DNA of 64,000 bases, taken from positions 7,192,001 through 7,256,000 of the forward strand of contig WHVY01000005.1 in NCBI GenBank assembly GCA_022266195.1, given 5' to 3'. This document shows positions 49,371-63,400 of the stretch, piece by piece. A program made the translations under genes and the position numbers. A model generated the notes under the pieces. That model was given only the letters and a program-made list of their open reading frames with translations, was not told the DNA's origin and made no database searches. How positions within the stretch are numbered: position 1 is the stretch's first letter; every line of letters begins with the position of its first letter. Source of the DNA: Tetranychus cinnabarinus (lineage: Eukaryota > Arthropoda > Arachnida > Trombidiformes > Tetranychidae).

Positions 49371-52300
49371 CTGACAAGCAAACAAATTGTGGAAACCAAA
49401 AATTAGTAAAATGCCCATTAACGTCAATAAAAAACAATAAATCAATAAACACACAGAAACCATTTCGAACCAGAAAACATTTACTTCTCAATTTTCAATC
49501 ACATTACAAAGACAAAGACTTGAGACGTCTTAAAACAGTGTGATCAAGTCATTAAATTGTCTATTAAAATTATCATAAATTGCTTGAAAATCGTCTTTTG
49601 ATAAATAATTAAAACGATAAAAATTTTGAGATTTTGTCCGGAAAAATCTGCTTGCGGCGTCATCTAGGGCCTTTCATTGCAACTACTTCGAGACTTGAAT
49701 ATCAGTAATTATAAGATTGTAATGTAAAGATGAACTTTTCGTGTTTAGAAGAGAAAATAATGAGTTTGTTCATGGCGAACCTTGGGAATTGAGTTTCTGT
49801 CCATAATTGACGTTGATCAGGTTAAGATGAATTAGTTTTCTGTTCAATTTGTTTGAGTGCCAATGATTGTTATAAGATGAGGCTGATAATGAAGAGACTT
49901 TTGGTTAGACTGAGTAAAAGTTTTCGAGTCAAGAGTCTCAGGTAAGAAGGTAAAGACAATGAGAGGGAAAAGACAAAAGGATTGCTTGTTGTACAGTTTT
50001 CCCTTTAATTGAAAATAAGAAGATGAAGAAGAAGAAGAGGAAAAGAGGAAAGATTTTCATGATATCATCACCAACATGATCATGTTCAATTCTGGGTAAA
50101 TATTGATATAATAGCAATGATCATGGTCAATATAAGCGAATCAAATAAATTCAGAAAACTATTCAGGTAAATGAAAGTGAAAGAGTGAAAACATAGTAAC
50201 CTTTGGTCAAGAATTTTCTGCCTTATTTTCTCTCATCATGTATTCGATAAATAAAAGTAATGTTTGTTCATTTGTCGATAAAAGCAAAAACCAAAGTCGA
50301 ATGTGGAAAAAGAAGAGTCTCATGAAAATGGAAAAGAATATTTTGGCAAAACATTTTTTTCTTCTTCTCTTTACTTTGTCTACGATTCATCAGCAGATAT
50401 TTTCTTGCCGATAAATGATTCCTTTTTGGAACAACAAACAATTTAAATTTCGAGGTTTGATCAGCTTTATTCTCATTAAATGAAACTCTTTTTTTCAAAG
50501 CAAAGGAATGAAAATTTTCTTGCCTTTATCATCATGAATATTGCATTACATTCATGATAATTCAGAATGAAAAAGTTAATAAAGTTTGGAATAAAAAAAT
50601 AACAATAAACTAAATTGGAATAAATTTGACTTTTATTGTCAATTACAATAAAACATCGCAATTTATAACTCGCAATTATATTTCAATCAATTGTATTTTT
50701 ATTATTCACCAAGGAATTGAGAAACTCATCAAAAAATGTAAATTCATATTCTCTTGAAACACTTTCAATAAACAATGAAAATTTCGTAATAGTTTTCAAA
50801 TGAGTATCTCGATTCAGGTAATTCAGGGAAAGAAGCAAAAGAAGGCGATCAATCATTGCAGAGTCCAAAAAGTGACTTGGATTTGAAGTTGCAATACTTT
50901 TGCAGATGAGTGAGCAAATTGTATTTCAAAGTGAATCAATTAATCGAAATGTTGGTTTTTCAAATAATCTTGCAGTTGCAGGTCTGTAAGTGAAAACGAT
51001 TCTTACTTCAAACCAACAACTCGAAAAGTTCAGATTAAATTTGTCTTAAAACTTCTCCTACCAATGCTAAAGCTCTTCTAAATGTGTCACGTAGCACTGA
51101 CACTTTTTGACCCGACTAACGACTCCATTCCAGTGGTGTTTTCATCGTAAGATGCTCTTGCTGTTGGCTTACTAGGCAATCTGCTGCGGTATTGATGCGG
51201 TATTAATATTTCATATTTCGTTGCAGAATGATTGCAATTAAAGATTAACACTTCTCGTTTACAGTCAAATAAAAACCGAAGCAAAGTTATTATGATGAAA
51301 AAATCTGTTTCGCAATATTTCTTTCGGTTCAAAAGTTATTGATTTGAACCTATTTGATTGAATCTATTGATTCAGGGTACTTCGATTAAAACAACTGAAC
51401 AAAATCTTACAATGTGTCATAAAATTGACTCAACGCAATACAGCCAAAAGTCTGGCTAAATATCCAAATGGCTAATGAGATAAGACCTATTCTTGTGAAC
51501 AGAATTCTGATGCTATCAATTCATCGAAAAGTTTCAAACAAACATTGACTCGACTCTGACTTTGGGCCATCCAAATGCTTAAAACCTGGGCAGCATGTTC
51601 ACTAACAATATACTGAAACAGCTCAATCTGTTCCTTTTCCATGAGCTTCTGCAGCTAGATTGAAGAATCATAAGTTCGAAATTTCACGAACATTAAAGAT
51701 AAATAACCGAAGTCCATTAATCGAACTTGTTATAACGAATGCAGATTCCAATTAAAAAATAAACTGAAATTTAAATTAACATGAGAAACTGACTTGTCCT
51801 GAAAACACTAAAATCCAATAAAGAGTTGCTTTGCTATTCAACGAGAAAAGTGATAAAGGTAAAACGAATTACCTGATCCTATAACAAGATAAAAACATTG
51901 ACATTCCTTGAATCATAAAAAAAATTGTTTTTCGAAATTTCAATCCTTCGATTTCAAAATGAAAAGTTCTAAACTATCTTCTGTTGTTGTTTAGTTGCGC
52001 AATAAAATGATCCTTTAAAACCTCGAATGATAAATTTTGGTTCTTTCAAGATTATTGTTGTTCATTTCAGTAAACAAATCAAATTGATTTGAAAGGAAAA
52101 AATAACAACACAAAACTTTGATTAAATTGGAAGCAACAATGATAATAACTATGAATTACAGAGTCAAATGCAATGGCAAGAAACATCAACAGTTGAACCC
52201 AAAACCAATAACACAAGCTTGGTTAACCTTAACTCATACCTTGTACCTTGAAGCACGTTGTTTGATTTGTTGATAGCCTCAGGTACTTGCATCTCCTTCA

Positions 52301-53637
52301 ACCTGACAATATTATTTCAACATTCAAGATTTGCCAATTCCAATTTTCTGTTTGTCAAATGAACCGCACATCTTAAAGTTTACTCAATATTGAATCAAAA
52401 GTCTAACGATAATTATATTACAACGTTCAAAGAACAGAAAAAAAGTGAATCATCACTAATTAATTAACCAAAATAAAAGTCGATCAAAGTAATTAACCAT
52501 TTAAAATTGAGTTTCAACCAAAACTCGACAATTGCCTGAACAAACAACTGAACCAAATTGCTATTTCGGAAAAGATGAAAAGTCAATCAAAGAAACGGAA
52601 AAATTGGATAAAAGTTGAAAAGAAATATTAATAAACCATTTTTTCCCTTTCCATTCAATACCGTTTCCAAACTAAATCGTATAATTAATTCAGATTAATT
52701 TCTGGTTCAACAGGAATGATCAAAAAGGAAACTCTGAGTTTTTTCTCTCTTCTTACAAATCTATTTCCATGAAAATACAACGGGAATGAAGAGAAAATCA
52801 GAAGAAAAAAAAAGAGTTACAAAGAAGAAAAAAGTTCAATGTTGATATTAGTTCAACTCATTAACGTGTTTCCATCAAGAACCTTTCAATGTTAAGATGA
52901 AGATTTGAAGAGAAGAGAAGAAGAAAAAAATGGATAAATGGCATTTTTTCACTTTCTGAATTCATTTTGTTATTAATTTTATTGTAAGATGAAAGAGTTG
53001 AGTAAATGAATGGAGAAACGAAGGGAAGGGAAAAAAAGTTTCGAGATTCTCGATTAATTCTGCGATTCTAATCCAATATAATCTCTACCCAATGAAAAGC
53101 TAATCAACTTTTCAATTTCTCCTTTTTTTCATCATTATTTTCATTCTTCTCAACATTATCACTTTATCATGATTGTTGTGATTTTTTTTCTTTGCCTTTA
53201 CATTTTTTTATTGCGTGAATCTTTTTATTCAATCAAAGTGATTAACGTCAAAGTCAATTACCGTTTTGACCCATTTTTTACTGGGTTAATTTCATCATTT
53301 TTTTCATCTCATATTTTCTCGCCAGTTTTGCTGTTCATTTTTCAAATTATCACAACTTGCATTAACCTCGTTTTTGTCTTCATCTTTCAGCTCATCTCAT
53401 TATTGTTACATTGTTAATTACTTTTCAATTTATTCATACAATGTCAAGATAGTTTAATGTTTCCAATCAAAATGTTATTCTGAAACAAAAATCTGTTATA
53501 ATCCAAGTTGTTGCTCAAAAAGTGTTCAGATTTAGGTCACATTGTCATCAATCTATAATCTATAGTTAGGCCTGAATTTGGTCAACCAGTTCAATCAACT
53601 TATATAATAGATTAACTGTGAAAATGGGTTCAAATAT
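49371..53637. other. Upstream of the Ig/FN3 exons; no firm gene
   Basis: Probably intron or 5' flank of the Ig/FN3 gene. A weak Ig-like exon candidate on the - strand near 52310-52250 is reported as a finding. Otherwise AT-rich with short purine tracts (for example 50020-50055). Confidence 0.45.
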
Positions 53638-53646
53638 GAAAATATC

Positions 53647-54125
53647 AATTTGGGGAATTTTTAGACATCGGAATTCCTTCTCTACAAAACATTCGATTTT
53701 CATTGCCTTTTTCGTTCAGACGAATACCAAAACTTTCCAAATTCAGTCAAAATTTTAAGCAGTTTGTAGATGATATTAAACTTGTTTTGAAAACGGGGAA
53801 TATCAATTTGATAAAAAATCGCTTGTTATTAAAATTTTCGGTTACCAAACCGTTCAAAGTCAATTTTTATTACTTTTTGGTTCTGACGATAATATAGTCT
53901 GATTCCAGTCCAAATGTTGCTTATTTGTTTTGGAAAGTGTGAAAGTACCAATTTGGGGATTTGTTTGATATCAGAATTTCTTCTCCGCAAAACATTCGAT
54001 TTTCAGTGCTTTCTTCGTGCAGATGAATACAAAAGTTTTTCCGAACCCAGACAAAATTTTGCAAATTATATTCAACTTGTTTTTAAACTGTGGAAGTATC
54101 TGTTTGTTACAAACAGTTGTCGAAA
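53647..54125. repeat. Two diverged direct repeats, ~303-bp period
   Basis: Sequence from 53647 and sequence from about 53949 align over roughly 160-180 bp. Shared anchors are CAATTTGGGGA, AAAACATTCGATTTTCA and CAAAATTTT. Part of a third, weaker copy seems present near 55279-55390, on the far side of the fold-back element, suggesting that the element landed within an older repeat array. Confidence 0.7.
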
Positions 54126-54348
54126 CAGTTATTCACATGGAAAACACCTTTTTCACTCCTTCTACAAACTCTGATTTTCACCTTGCTTTGAACCCAAGAG
54201 AAATCATGATAACAGCACTTTCTCTGACCGTCTAAAGGCCCAATGGCATTCTCTTTGCTCTCTAATTCAGATGTTTAAACAATAGCTTTTCATTAAAATC
54301 ATTTTGAAATTAACTTTAAACTTCTTCACTTCTTTAAATCTCTAACTA

Positions 54349-55182
54349 TTAGGTAAACCCAAAAGTTTTTATCGGTTTTTGATGATTAGTTTAAAATGAT
54401 TAATAAATATTGTAAACATTATTTAATTGTTTCGATTTTTTCAAAATAGTTTTATTAATGTCTGTTCTCTAATTTGCTACAAATTTCATGATTAAAAACA
54501 TTGATTTAGATACTTAAATTTTGATTTAATTAAATCATCATATTTTGCAAATTTCCCTTAACAAAGCAAATTGCTGATTAAAATTGATCAACAATTAAGA
54601 ATAAAAAAAAATTAATATCGATCGAAAGCTATAATTCCATGTAATTACTGATAAAAATTTAATGATTCTAATCATTACCATCTTTTAATTATTTCAGCAT
54701 AATCAAGTCTTCATTTAACATTGAATCTCCATAGAGTTGGTATTTTTTAATTTTTTGAGATTTATCCAAAAATTCAATGTAAATTTCTCATAGAAAATCG
54801 TCAAAAAAACGCAATTTTATCATCAATCAAGCAGAATAATTAACTAATGGCAATGATTAGAATTTTCAAATTTTTATCAGAGATTATATGGAATTAAAGC
54901 TTTCGATCAATGTTAATTTTACTTGATTCTCAATTGTTGATCAATTTTAATCAACAATTCAATACGAGAGGGGCAATTTGCAAAAAAATGATGATTTAAT
55001 TAAATCAGAATTCAAGTGCCTTAATCAGTGTTTTTAATCATGAAATTTGGAGCAAATTCAAGAAAAAAGTTTGATTGAATATCTTGGAAAAAATGAAAAC
55101 AATTGAATAAATTTTACTATATTAATTGACTGTTTGAAATCAACAATTAAAAAAACCGATAAAAACTTTTGGGTTTACCTAA
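54349..55182. mobile_element. Mariner-like fold-back element (non-autonomous, 834 bp)
   Basis: Perfect 32-bp terminal inverted repeats starting TTAGGTAAACCCAAAAGT, flanked on both sides by TA (54347-54348 and 55183-55184), the target duplication of Tc1/mariner elements. The TTAGGT..CC.AAAAGT end pattern resembles mariner ends. Homology between the arms continues, with mismatches, for about 340 bp inward on each side, so nearly the whole element is one long imperfect palindrome with a short centre near 54690-54840. There is no transposase frame, so it depends on an element elsewhere. Confidence 0.88.
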
Positions 55183-57161
55183 TACCTTTGGCGGAATCAG
55201 TCTATCCAGACTGAACCCTAAAGTGTGATCTCAACAAATCAGCTCCAGTTTTGCTGATCCTGCTTCTCCAACCACAGTATCAATTTCGAAAATCTTTCGA
55301 CCTGGAAATTTTTTGCTTACTAAACAGTTCTAATTAAATTTTTGGTATTTTTTAACGAACAAGAAAACTTTCCGAATTCAGTGGGAATTTTTTCTATATT
55401 TGCATTTCTTCTTTTTCTTGTTCTTACGATTACTTTTTATTATTAACTTTTCTCATCAATACAATTGAGATAATAGTGAAAATGAAATGAAATAAGAAAC
55501 ACAGAATAAATTGTCATTTCTCAAGAGAGATTTTCTTCTTTTCTCAATATATCTTTTGTCTTCTTGTATCAAACATTTAAGACTAATTTTTGCTTCTCCA
55601 CGAGATCCACCTGAACTTGCATGAAATATGGTTTCCAACTTTAAGCGCTTATCGTCCAATAAAATCCCTGTAGAATGTTCATGAAAATTCATTCGTCTGT
55701 ATGAGCGCAACAATAATCTGAATGGCGAACTTGGAATTATATCAAACTTTTTTCTTTTCTACGCGAATTTAATTTCTATGGTTACATGGAATTGTGTGAT
55801 TTAAAAGGAAAACATTATTCTAATGCTTTTACAAGGTAACATTTGATGAACAAGTAAACAGGTAAACAAGAGCATAAAGATGATTAAACATGAAAAAAGG
55901 TAGATTCTTTTCTTTCTCATTCAACCATTTTTACTCCTCAAGTAATTGAGTGAAACCTCAATTGAAGAGTATTAATGTTAACAAGGTTACCTTGGTAATG
56001 TTATTGTTAACTTCATGATAATAAAATGCTATTATCAAGGTAAGTGCATGAAGAGATAGAAAGATTAAGTGTAGGATGGATGGGAAAGGATTAAAGGTTA
56101 GACAAGAGGATTAACAGAACAATCAAATCTGTTTGCTTTTCAATTGTTTATGTTTCAGGTTTAATTCAATTGAGATTCAAATCCAGGTTGAACAACTTTA
56201 ATTCATCATCTAACAATGTCCGTGAGTTTAGGAAAAGTTCAAGGTAAATCTTTAAATTATTCATCTTTTTCATGGATTAATCAGTTGGAACATTTCATCA
56301 AATTTTATCATCAATAATTCATTTCATTTGTTGATTTGATTTTTAGACTGGAAAAGCAGAGAATCTTTTTTTTCTCCTCGAAAACTTTCAATAGGACAAA
56401 CTGGACTTTTCATCAATCAGACAATCTTAATCCTTTCAACATGGGATAATTAGTGAGGGAAAAGTGTTTCTCTTTGGCTTAATTTACGCTTCACATGAAT
56501 TAACAGTCAATCAAACTCATCACTCAATTTGATTAAACTAATAGTTGAAGAGGTAACAAAGTTAACTTTGTGTTAGTCAGGCAACATGAAACCAGAATTA
56601 GTTGGAAAATGAAGTCGGGAAAAGAGTAAAATGGAGCAAAAATTGAAGACAATGACAGTTTGCTTTCCATGATAGAACATGTTTTCGAAGTAATTGAAAC
56701 TCAACAGATGAGACGACATGTAACTTTCAGACGTTTACTCGAAAATCTCAGTCCATCAACAGCTTTTAGCTTGTTTAATCATCAAATAAGTGATCAACTT
56801 TTCGAGGTAACATATTTCCCTTTGACGTTTCACTTTACACAGTACATTGTTTCAATACTTTGTATCAATGTCTACAGTTTATCATTAAAGTTATGCATTT
56901 AATTATCCAACAAAGGTAAGAGTAAAGTTGGTGCATGAGTTGATGAGACAATTCAAGATGAGCTCATTAGTAGTATGTTTAATCAACGTTATGAAGCAGG
57001 GTTCACACCACACAATCACTTTCGCTGCGCACTTGGAGAAGTGACTCGAAGGTGCTTATGGTTTCGGATAACTGTGGTCGTAACTCACGAACAGTTGAGA
57101 CTACAAACATCATATTGGAATCATGAACTTCTGCAGATTGAAGAGCCACACGTTCAAACCC

Positions 57162-57455
57162 TCAAGGTCGTCCAAGATCCCTCCATTATTTGACCTCTTA
57201 ATGACATTTGAAGGTCAGTACCTGTGAGTTCAATCTTTTTAAATTATTTGATGTCTATTACAGATTAAAAACTTGGGCAGATGCACAGATTTTTTGCAAG
57301 CACGTTAACTAATTTAACAGTATGGAAAAACTCTGATCTTTTGGCCAGCATGAGTTATGAACATTTAACAAACATCGAATAATCTAAAAAAGTTTGAACT
57401 CTCAGACAACGACCTTCAAATGTCATTTAGAGGTCGAATAATGTAGTGACCTTGA
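57162..57455. repeat. Long inverted repeat (arms ~95 bp, spacer ~100 bp)
   Basis: Left arm 57162-57260 and right arm 57362-57455 are inverted copies. Shared parts include TCAAGGTC, CATTATT.GACCTCT.AATG and ACATTTGAAGGTC. No terminal TA or other target duplication is clear. Confidence 0.75.
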
Positions 57456-60400
57456 ATGTTTTTTAACGCCTAGTATATATTGACGAAGGATCTTGAATTC
57501 ATCCAATTCAATATTAAAACTCGTTCCTTTGCTGCAAGTGAGCCGTTCAAATAACACAAACTAAATTTCGATTTCTCAGCCAACAAAGGATAATAAAGTA
57601 ATTTTGACTCCGAACAGCTAAAAATTGTGCCCAATCACTTTGCTTCACTTCCATTAAATATTCATTTTGGCCTTCAATCTTTCTATCAGGACACCAGCAT
57701 TTGTAAACTCCATTGTGTTTGACTGGATTTACTACCAACCCTGTGAAGATCTTCGTCAGGAAATCTCGGTCGTTCGTTTAGTAGAGAAATTGATTAAAAA
57801 TACAATAATCTCTATCTGGGAATACACATTGAACTGGTCAAATGTCTTGCAACAGTTTTATCAAAGTTAGACAAAGTCGATAATTGGTTACAAAATAACT
57901 AAAGATGAGTTTATTGCATCACATTTGTGGTACAATTTGAATAAGATAATTTGAATTAATTGTAAAGTTAAGGTAATCGATTATTGCTGATCAATTTGTA
58001 CTTTAATAGACTCATTACGTTAATTTGTGACTTCATGTAACAATAAAGGTTGCAAGAGCCAGAAGCTGGCAACATTAAACTGAAGACTGGAAACAATCAA
58101 TTCCATGAAAGTAATAGTGATTATAAGAGGAAAGAGTAAATGATAAGAAGAAGAAGAAGAAGCATCACAAGAATAATACTGATAAAAACTGATAACAATG
58201 CTACAGGGAGTGAAGTAAATGACGTTACAGGGAAACTCCTATTAACCATTTTTAGTGCGATATTAGAAGGTAAAAGGATGGGTTCAATAGTGTTCATAAG
58301 ATCAAGTGGAGAAGCTGCTAGATGCTTGATAATGCCTTGAGGTAAAGAAATGTTGAAAGTCACAATTTATATTAGTATTATTATTACTTGGAACATGACT
58401 TGGATAAATAATTAAAATGGCTCTCTTCTGGCCAGTTCTGTGTGTTTATAACTATTATATATGTTTTCTGGTCAACATGGAAAACATATACAAACTTTAC
58501 TCTCTTACCTCTTGAGCCAACTTCATCTCAACTGAAAACTCGCAAACTCTCAACTTGAATAGACTTTTGGAAAAAGCTGAATGAAAGCCAAGAAGCAAAA
58601 GGTAAACCATTTACTTTGTACTTACGATGTCTTCATATTGACCCTGCAATTAGAGTTTTTCAGCTTTTTTTGGATACAACAAAAGGTTCGATGCTTAGAG
58701 ACAAATATATGGAACATTAAGCTATGATGAGCCTTCTCATGAGAATTCAATTCTTTTTTTCTTCTTTTCTCCAAGAAACTCTTCTATTTTTTCCCTTCAT
58801 CATCATTATCATCAGTGTAACAATGTTTTCTCTTTTTATTACTTCAATCACAATAATCTTGATGAAGGTAAGGAAGAGGAAGAAAAGATGATTGAATAAG
58901 AATCTTTCATCGCTGAATAACAAACTTATCCTGATGGATTTACAAATAGATTGAAATGCTTTAATAACAATTTCAATTCATCAAACTGTTCATTTAATTA
59001 CGGTTGACTTTTAATTCCATTTCATGCTCTTGCTGTTCTTCATTAAACACCTTTACTCTGAATCTCTTTCATTCTGATTCTTTGCTTTGCCAGTCGATAA
59101 ATACAGTTGAGATGTTTAACAAATAATTAAGTTGATCAAAAGGTTTTTTTTCTTCATCTTCTTCTTTTCCAATCATGATTCTGATGAGCAGAAAAAAAGA
59201 TGAAACTCGAAGAAGCAAGAAAATCTCTAGTTAATTACGGGAGAAAAAAGGCGAACCAAAAAAATGCGAATCAAAAGCAACAGAAAGTTGGACGAAAAAA
59301 AGAGATTTTCAATGTTCAAACCAGGCGCTTCTTTCATCTATTATTCATCTGATATTCATTCATGAAAACTTGAAAAAAATAACTCGAAATTGTATTCATT
59401 TCATCGCTTCTGTTTATCAATAAAATTCATTTTTACATGAAGTGAAACTTCGAATCTCAGACAAGTGATGATAGAAAAGGAAAAAAAGTTCAGACGAATT
59501 AGTTGATGGAACGAAATGCGAGCAGAATAATCTGTAACTTCATTTTAATGCAATTCAAATGATGTTCTTTTCTCTTTTACCCTTTATCATTTTGTTGCTA
59601 AATAGGAATTTGGAAAATCAGAAGTTCGCAATTGAATTGTTATTAAATTAAGAGAAACAGATAAACCTAGGAAAGAACAATATTCTTGAAGAAATGTTGA
59701 TATTTCAAGTTTTTTTTGTTCAGAAAAAAGAAGAAGAAAAAATGTTCAATGATTAGATTCATTTCATTCTTGATTTTGATTCCTTTTCTTTAGAAACGAA
59801 ATCCTTTATCAAAGGCAATGTTAAAATAATAGTTTTGTTCTGTTGTTGTTCTTGTTGTTATCATGATGATGATTGTTTTTCATTGTAAAAACGGACATTT
59901 TCTTTCTTTTTATTTTCTCTTTTCCCTGGTTTTCCAAATGTTGAAATGTTGAATGAAAGTTATCATTGGATTGACAATAAGATGAGGATAAGAGGAGGAT
60001 GCTCTTTGATTGAGACAATCTTATTGCCATTAAATGTCACACAATTGTGACACCACATCCTACTTAACTGTTGAAACTATTTTATTATTATCGTTATCAT
60101 GAGCATCATGAACGGCACCTTTCATTTGTTTCCCTTTTCATTGTATAGCAACTTCCGGAATCAAAGAGAAATTTTTTCTTTTTTTCTTTTATCTCTTTCT
60201 TGTGAGCCTTTTACTCGTCTAATGAAAACATGAAAATATTACATCAACAATTGTATTGGTTGAGGAAAAGATGCTCATGAATGTGTTATCGAACAGATGC
60301 AACAGAACATGATGTAAACAGAATTGATAAACAAGATGAGAAAAGACAACTAAATGTTACGACTTTTATTCTTTGTTGACTTTTTCTCAGCTGAAAAGAG

Positions 60401-63400
60401 TAAAGGCGAAAAGATTTTCAATTTGAAATGTTTCTTTTTCTTCTTTCCTTTCATATCGATAATAACTAAACTCATCTTATCTGGACAAGGCTGTCACTTT
60501 AGCCAGTGAAGAGGAAACGAAAACAATTTGCTTTTGTACATTTCAATTAATGATATTCAATTGTTGAAAGTCAATTCGCATTCAGTTAGTCGAGTTCTGA
60601 TGGAAACTCAAGATTAACTTACAAATAGAAAAAAAAGTTTACTTTTAGGTTAAGTTTGTATTAATCACTTTCTACAGACTAATTGCGATTCAAATCTTCG
60701 ACAGTCTTTAGGTAATATCATCTGACATGAGAAAAGTTGATGCACTTGAGAAAGAATCTCGAATTTTAGCAACAGAAACTGATCGAAATGACGATTTGAC
60801 CAATTTTTTGACGAAAGTAAAGTATTGACTGGCGGCGAGGAAATGTAACAATTTACAATGTAGCGATTTTCGATGATCGGTTTTAAGCAACGTTAACATA
60901 ATCGATATTATCGATGTATCGTGTGAATTGTGCTCGTCAAATAGACAAGTATGCAACTTTTTTTTAAAGAAATCAGGAAGAGACTGGAGCACTGATGATA
61001 TCCAGTTTTGCCAATTATCGCATTGAGATCAGACCAAACTTCGATAATTTTATCGTGGATTAACATTATTTAAATTTGAGGATATCATGATATTTACTGA
61101 ATAAGGAGAATTAATCTTTCACGCTCATACTTAATCACTTTAGGTTTTTAATTGAATTTAAGAAGTGTATTGGGTTGTAATTTTGAGTCTGTTAATTCGT
61201 CATTTGAAATAAAATGTAAAGTTGTACTGAATATGATTTTTCGCTGATCTAAATTGAAGTCTTGATTACAATTGAATAATGACTCGAGATTGGTAAAGTG
61301 AGTTGGTTACATCATTACAGATTGAAGTCAAGAGATATCTGAAGACGGAAAATTGAATCATTCCATTGAATTTGTCCAAAGAGAAATCAAATCAATATCA
61401 AATGTTAAAAGAATATTGAACTTTTCTTCTCAAACTTTTCACTTTCAGTTACTCCAGCTTTCGTGGCAAGTCCAAACCTATCTATCTTCTTGTATAGAAA
61501 TCGTTTTCTTCACTTTATTCCCTTTTACTTTTCGAAAAAAAAGCATTTCTTCAAAACAAACCAACAACTTCACAAAGAAATTGTATATTAGTCCATTTTA
61601 TTACATTTTTTATCTTTCACTTTTTCCACGAAAAATGTAAAAAAACATCTTTTACTGACCTCTTTATCCACTTTTAGATTAGTTAACAAGATTTTATCAA
61701 AATATGACTAAAAGTTGAGGCGTTTTCACTCCCATTTATCAATTTATAGCTGCATAAAGCAAAGTTATTATCAAAGTTCACTCTCAAGGTTAGTAAATAT
61801 GGTCAGATTAGACGAGAAGTTGTGTAACATTACAAATAAACGATTTGAAAAAACTAATTAAAGAGCCATTTTTGAAGATTGACCACAGAATATCAAAATT
61901 CAAATTAAATTTCCACTGAATATTTACATGAACTTAACGGCCTTGAAAGGAGTTTCCTTCTGTTTCCAACATATTCTTCTGATTAGCAACAGATTAATAA
62001 CTTGCATAAAGCGTGGGCGAATCGGTCGAGAGACTGCATAAGAATCTTGAAAATATAAGTTGAACTTTCAGTTTAAAATTGAATAATAATATTTGCCAAC
62101 GGCTTATCTTGTTAATAAGCAACAAATTTATGATTTGACGATTTTCATCGATTCTGGTTAACATCAAGCGTCAATATTATCATGATTTGTTTGCTTCGGA
62201 TTTGAACTCTTTAGCCTCTTTTACAACTTCAACTAAGATCACCAAACATCAAGAATTTTTCTTTGCAAAAAAGGCTATTTTCCTCGATTCAGAACTGACG
62301 ATTCAATGAAAGTCATCATTTAACTATTAATGAGTAACAATCATTTATTACTGTCTTTGATCAGTCAATTCTTTTCGCTCAATTTCATGTATCAAAAGAA
62401 CTCCTGAAATGATGAAAGTGAAATGGAAATTGACATTTTATCAACTTCTTTTGTTGATTAAAATGTTCATTTTAACAAAATGAATCTTTTCAAATATTTC
62501 ATGAACCAATTCAATCAGTTTAAATAATAAAGCCATTTAGTATAGTTTACTGTTCTTGCAGCGAAAACTTTGTTCCGTCAAGTTGAAACTGAATAAGATG
62601 TTTCAATTTTTCTTTTCCTCTTGATTCAGTGTTTTCATTTGAAATGATAGCAAACGAAAAATTGCCTTCAAAAATGGTAAATTTATATAAAGAAAAAAAA
62701 GTGAAGCAAAAAAGTAAGAAGTTGCAAGACGAATGGAGTCATTAATTTTACTTTTGAACAGTCAAGTTGTTACCAAGTAAACTTGAACACACAAAGCAAA
62801 CACGAACAAGGAAAACATTCAGAATCAGGTTACATGGTCAATTATCATTTTACTTTTTCCATTCATTTCGTTCTATTCATTTTCCAGAATAATATACAAC
62901 TTTAACCAAGCAAAGATCCAAAACAATAAGTTGAGCTCCAAGTCACAGAAAATCCAAAACGAAGAAAAAAAAGTTCAAGTATTTCCATGAAAAATTGATT
63001 TAATTACATTGGAAGCCGCAATGAGGAGAAATGATTGAAACAATTTCTCTCTACTTTCTGAATCTTTAAACTTCATTTACAATGAGACAAAATTAATTGT
63101 CAACAGTCTTTTCATGGTTCAATTGAGGCTAAAAAATAGTTTCAACGAAAATCAAAAAGAAGGTGGAAAAGAGGGAAAAGAAGAAGAAAAGAGGAAGAAA
63201 AGGATTGAGTAGTGGGAGGAGTAAATGGTTTGATGGATGAGAATAGGAAAAATATTCCGACGAGTTGAGAACTAAAAAAGAGCTCAGAATTATTATTATT
63301 GATTAGACTTTCAGTGTTTGTGGAAAAAGCTTTTTCTCTCATTTTTTTCTCTCGCCAGTTTCTTCCTCTTTTCTGTTGTTTTTTGTGTTGGTAATATTTG

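Noticed and set aside
62011..62060. Sequence resembling the start of a tRNA (GTGGGCGAATCGGTCGAGAG)
   Set aside because: No matching B box, anticodon stem or acceptor-stem partner follows, so it is not a tRNA gene.
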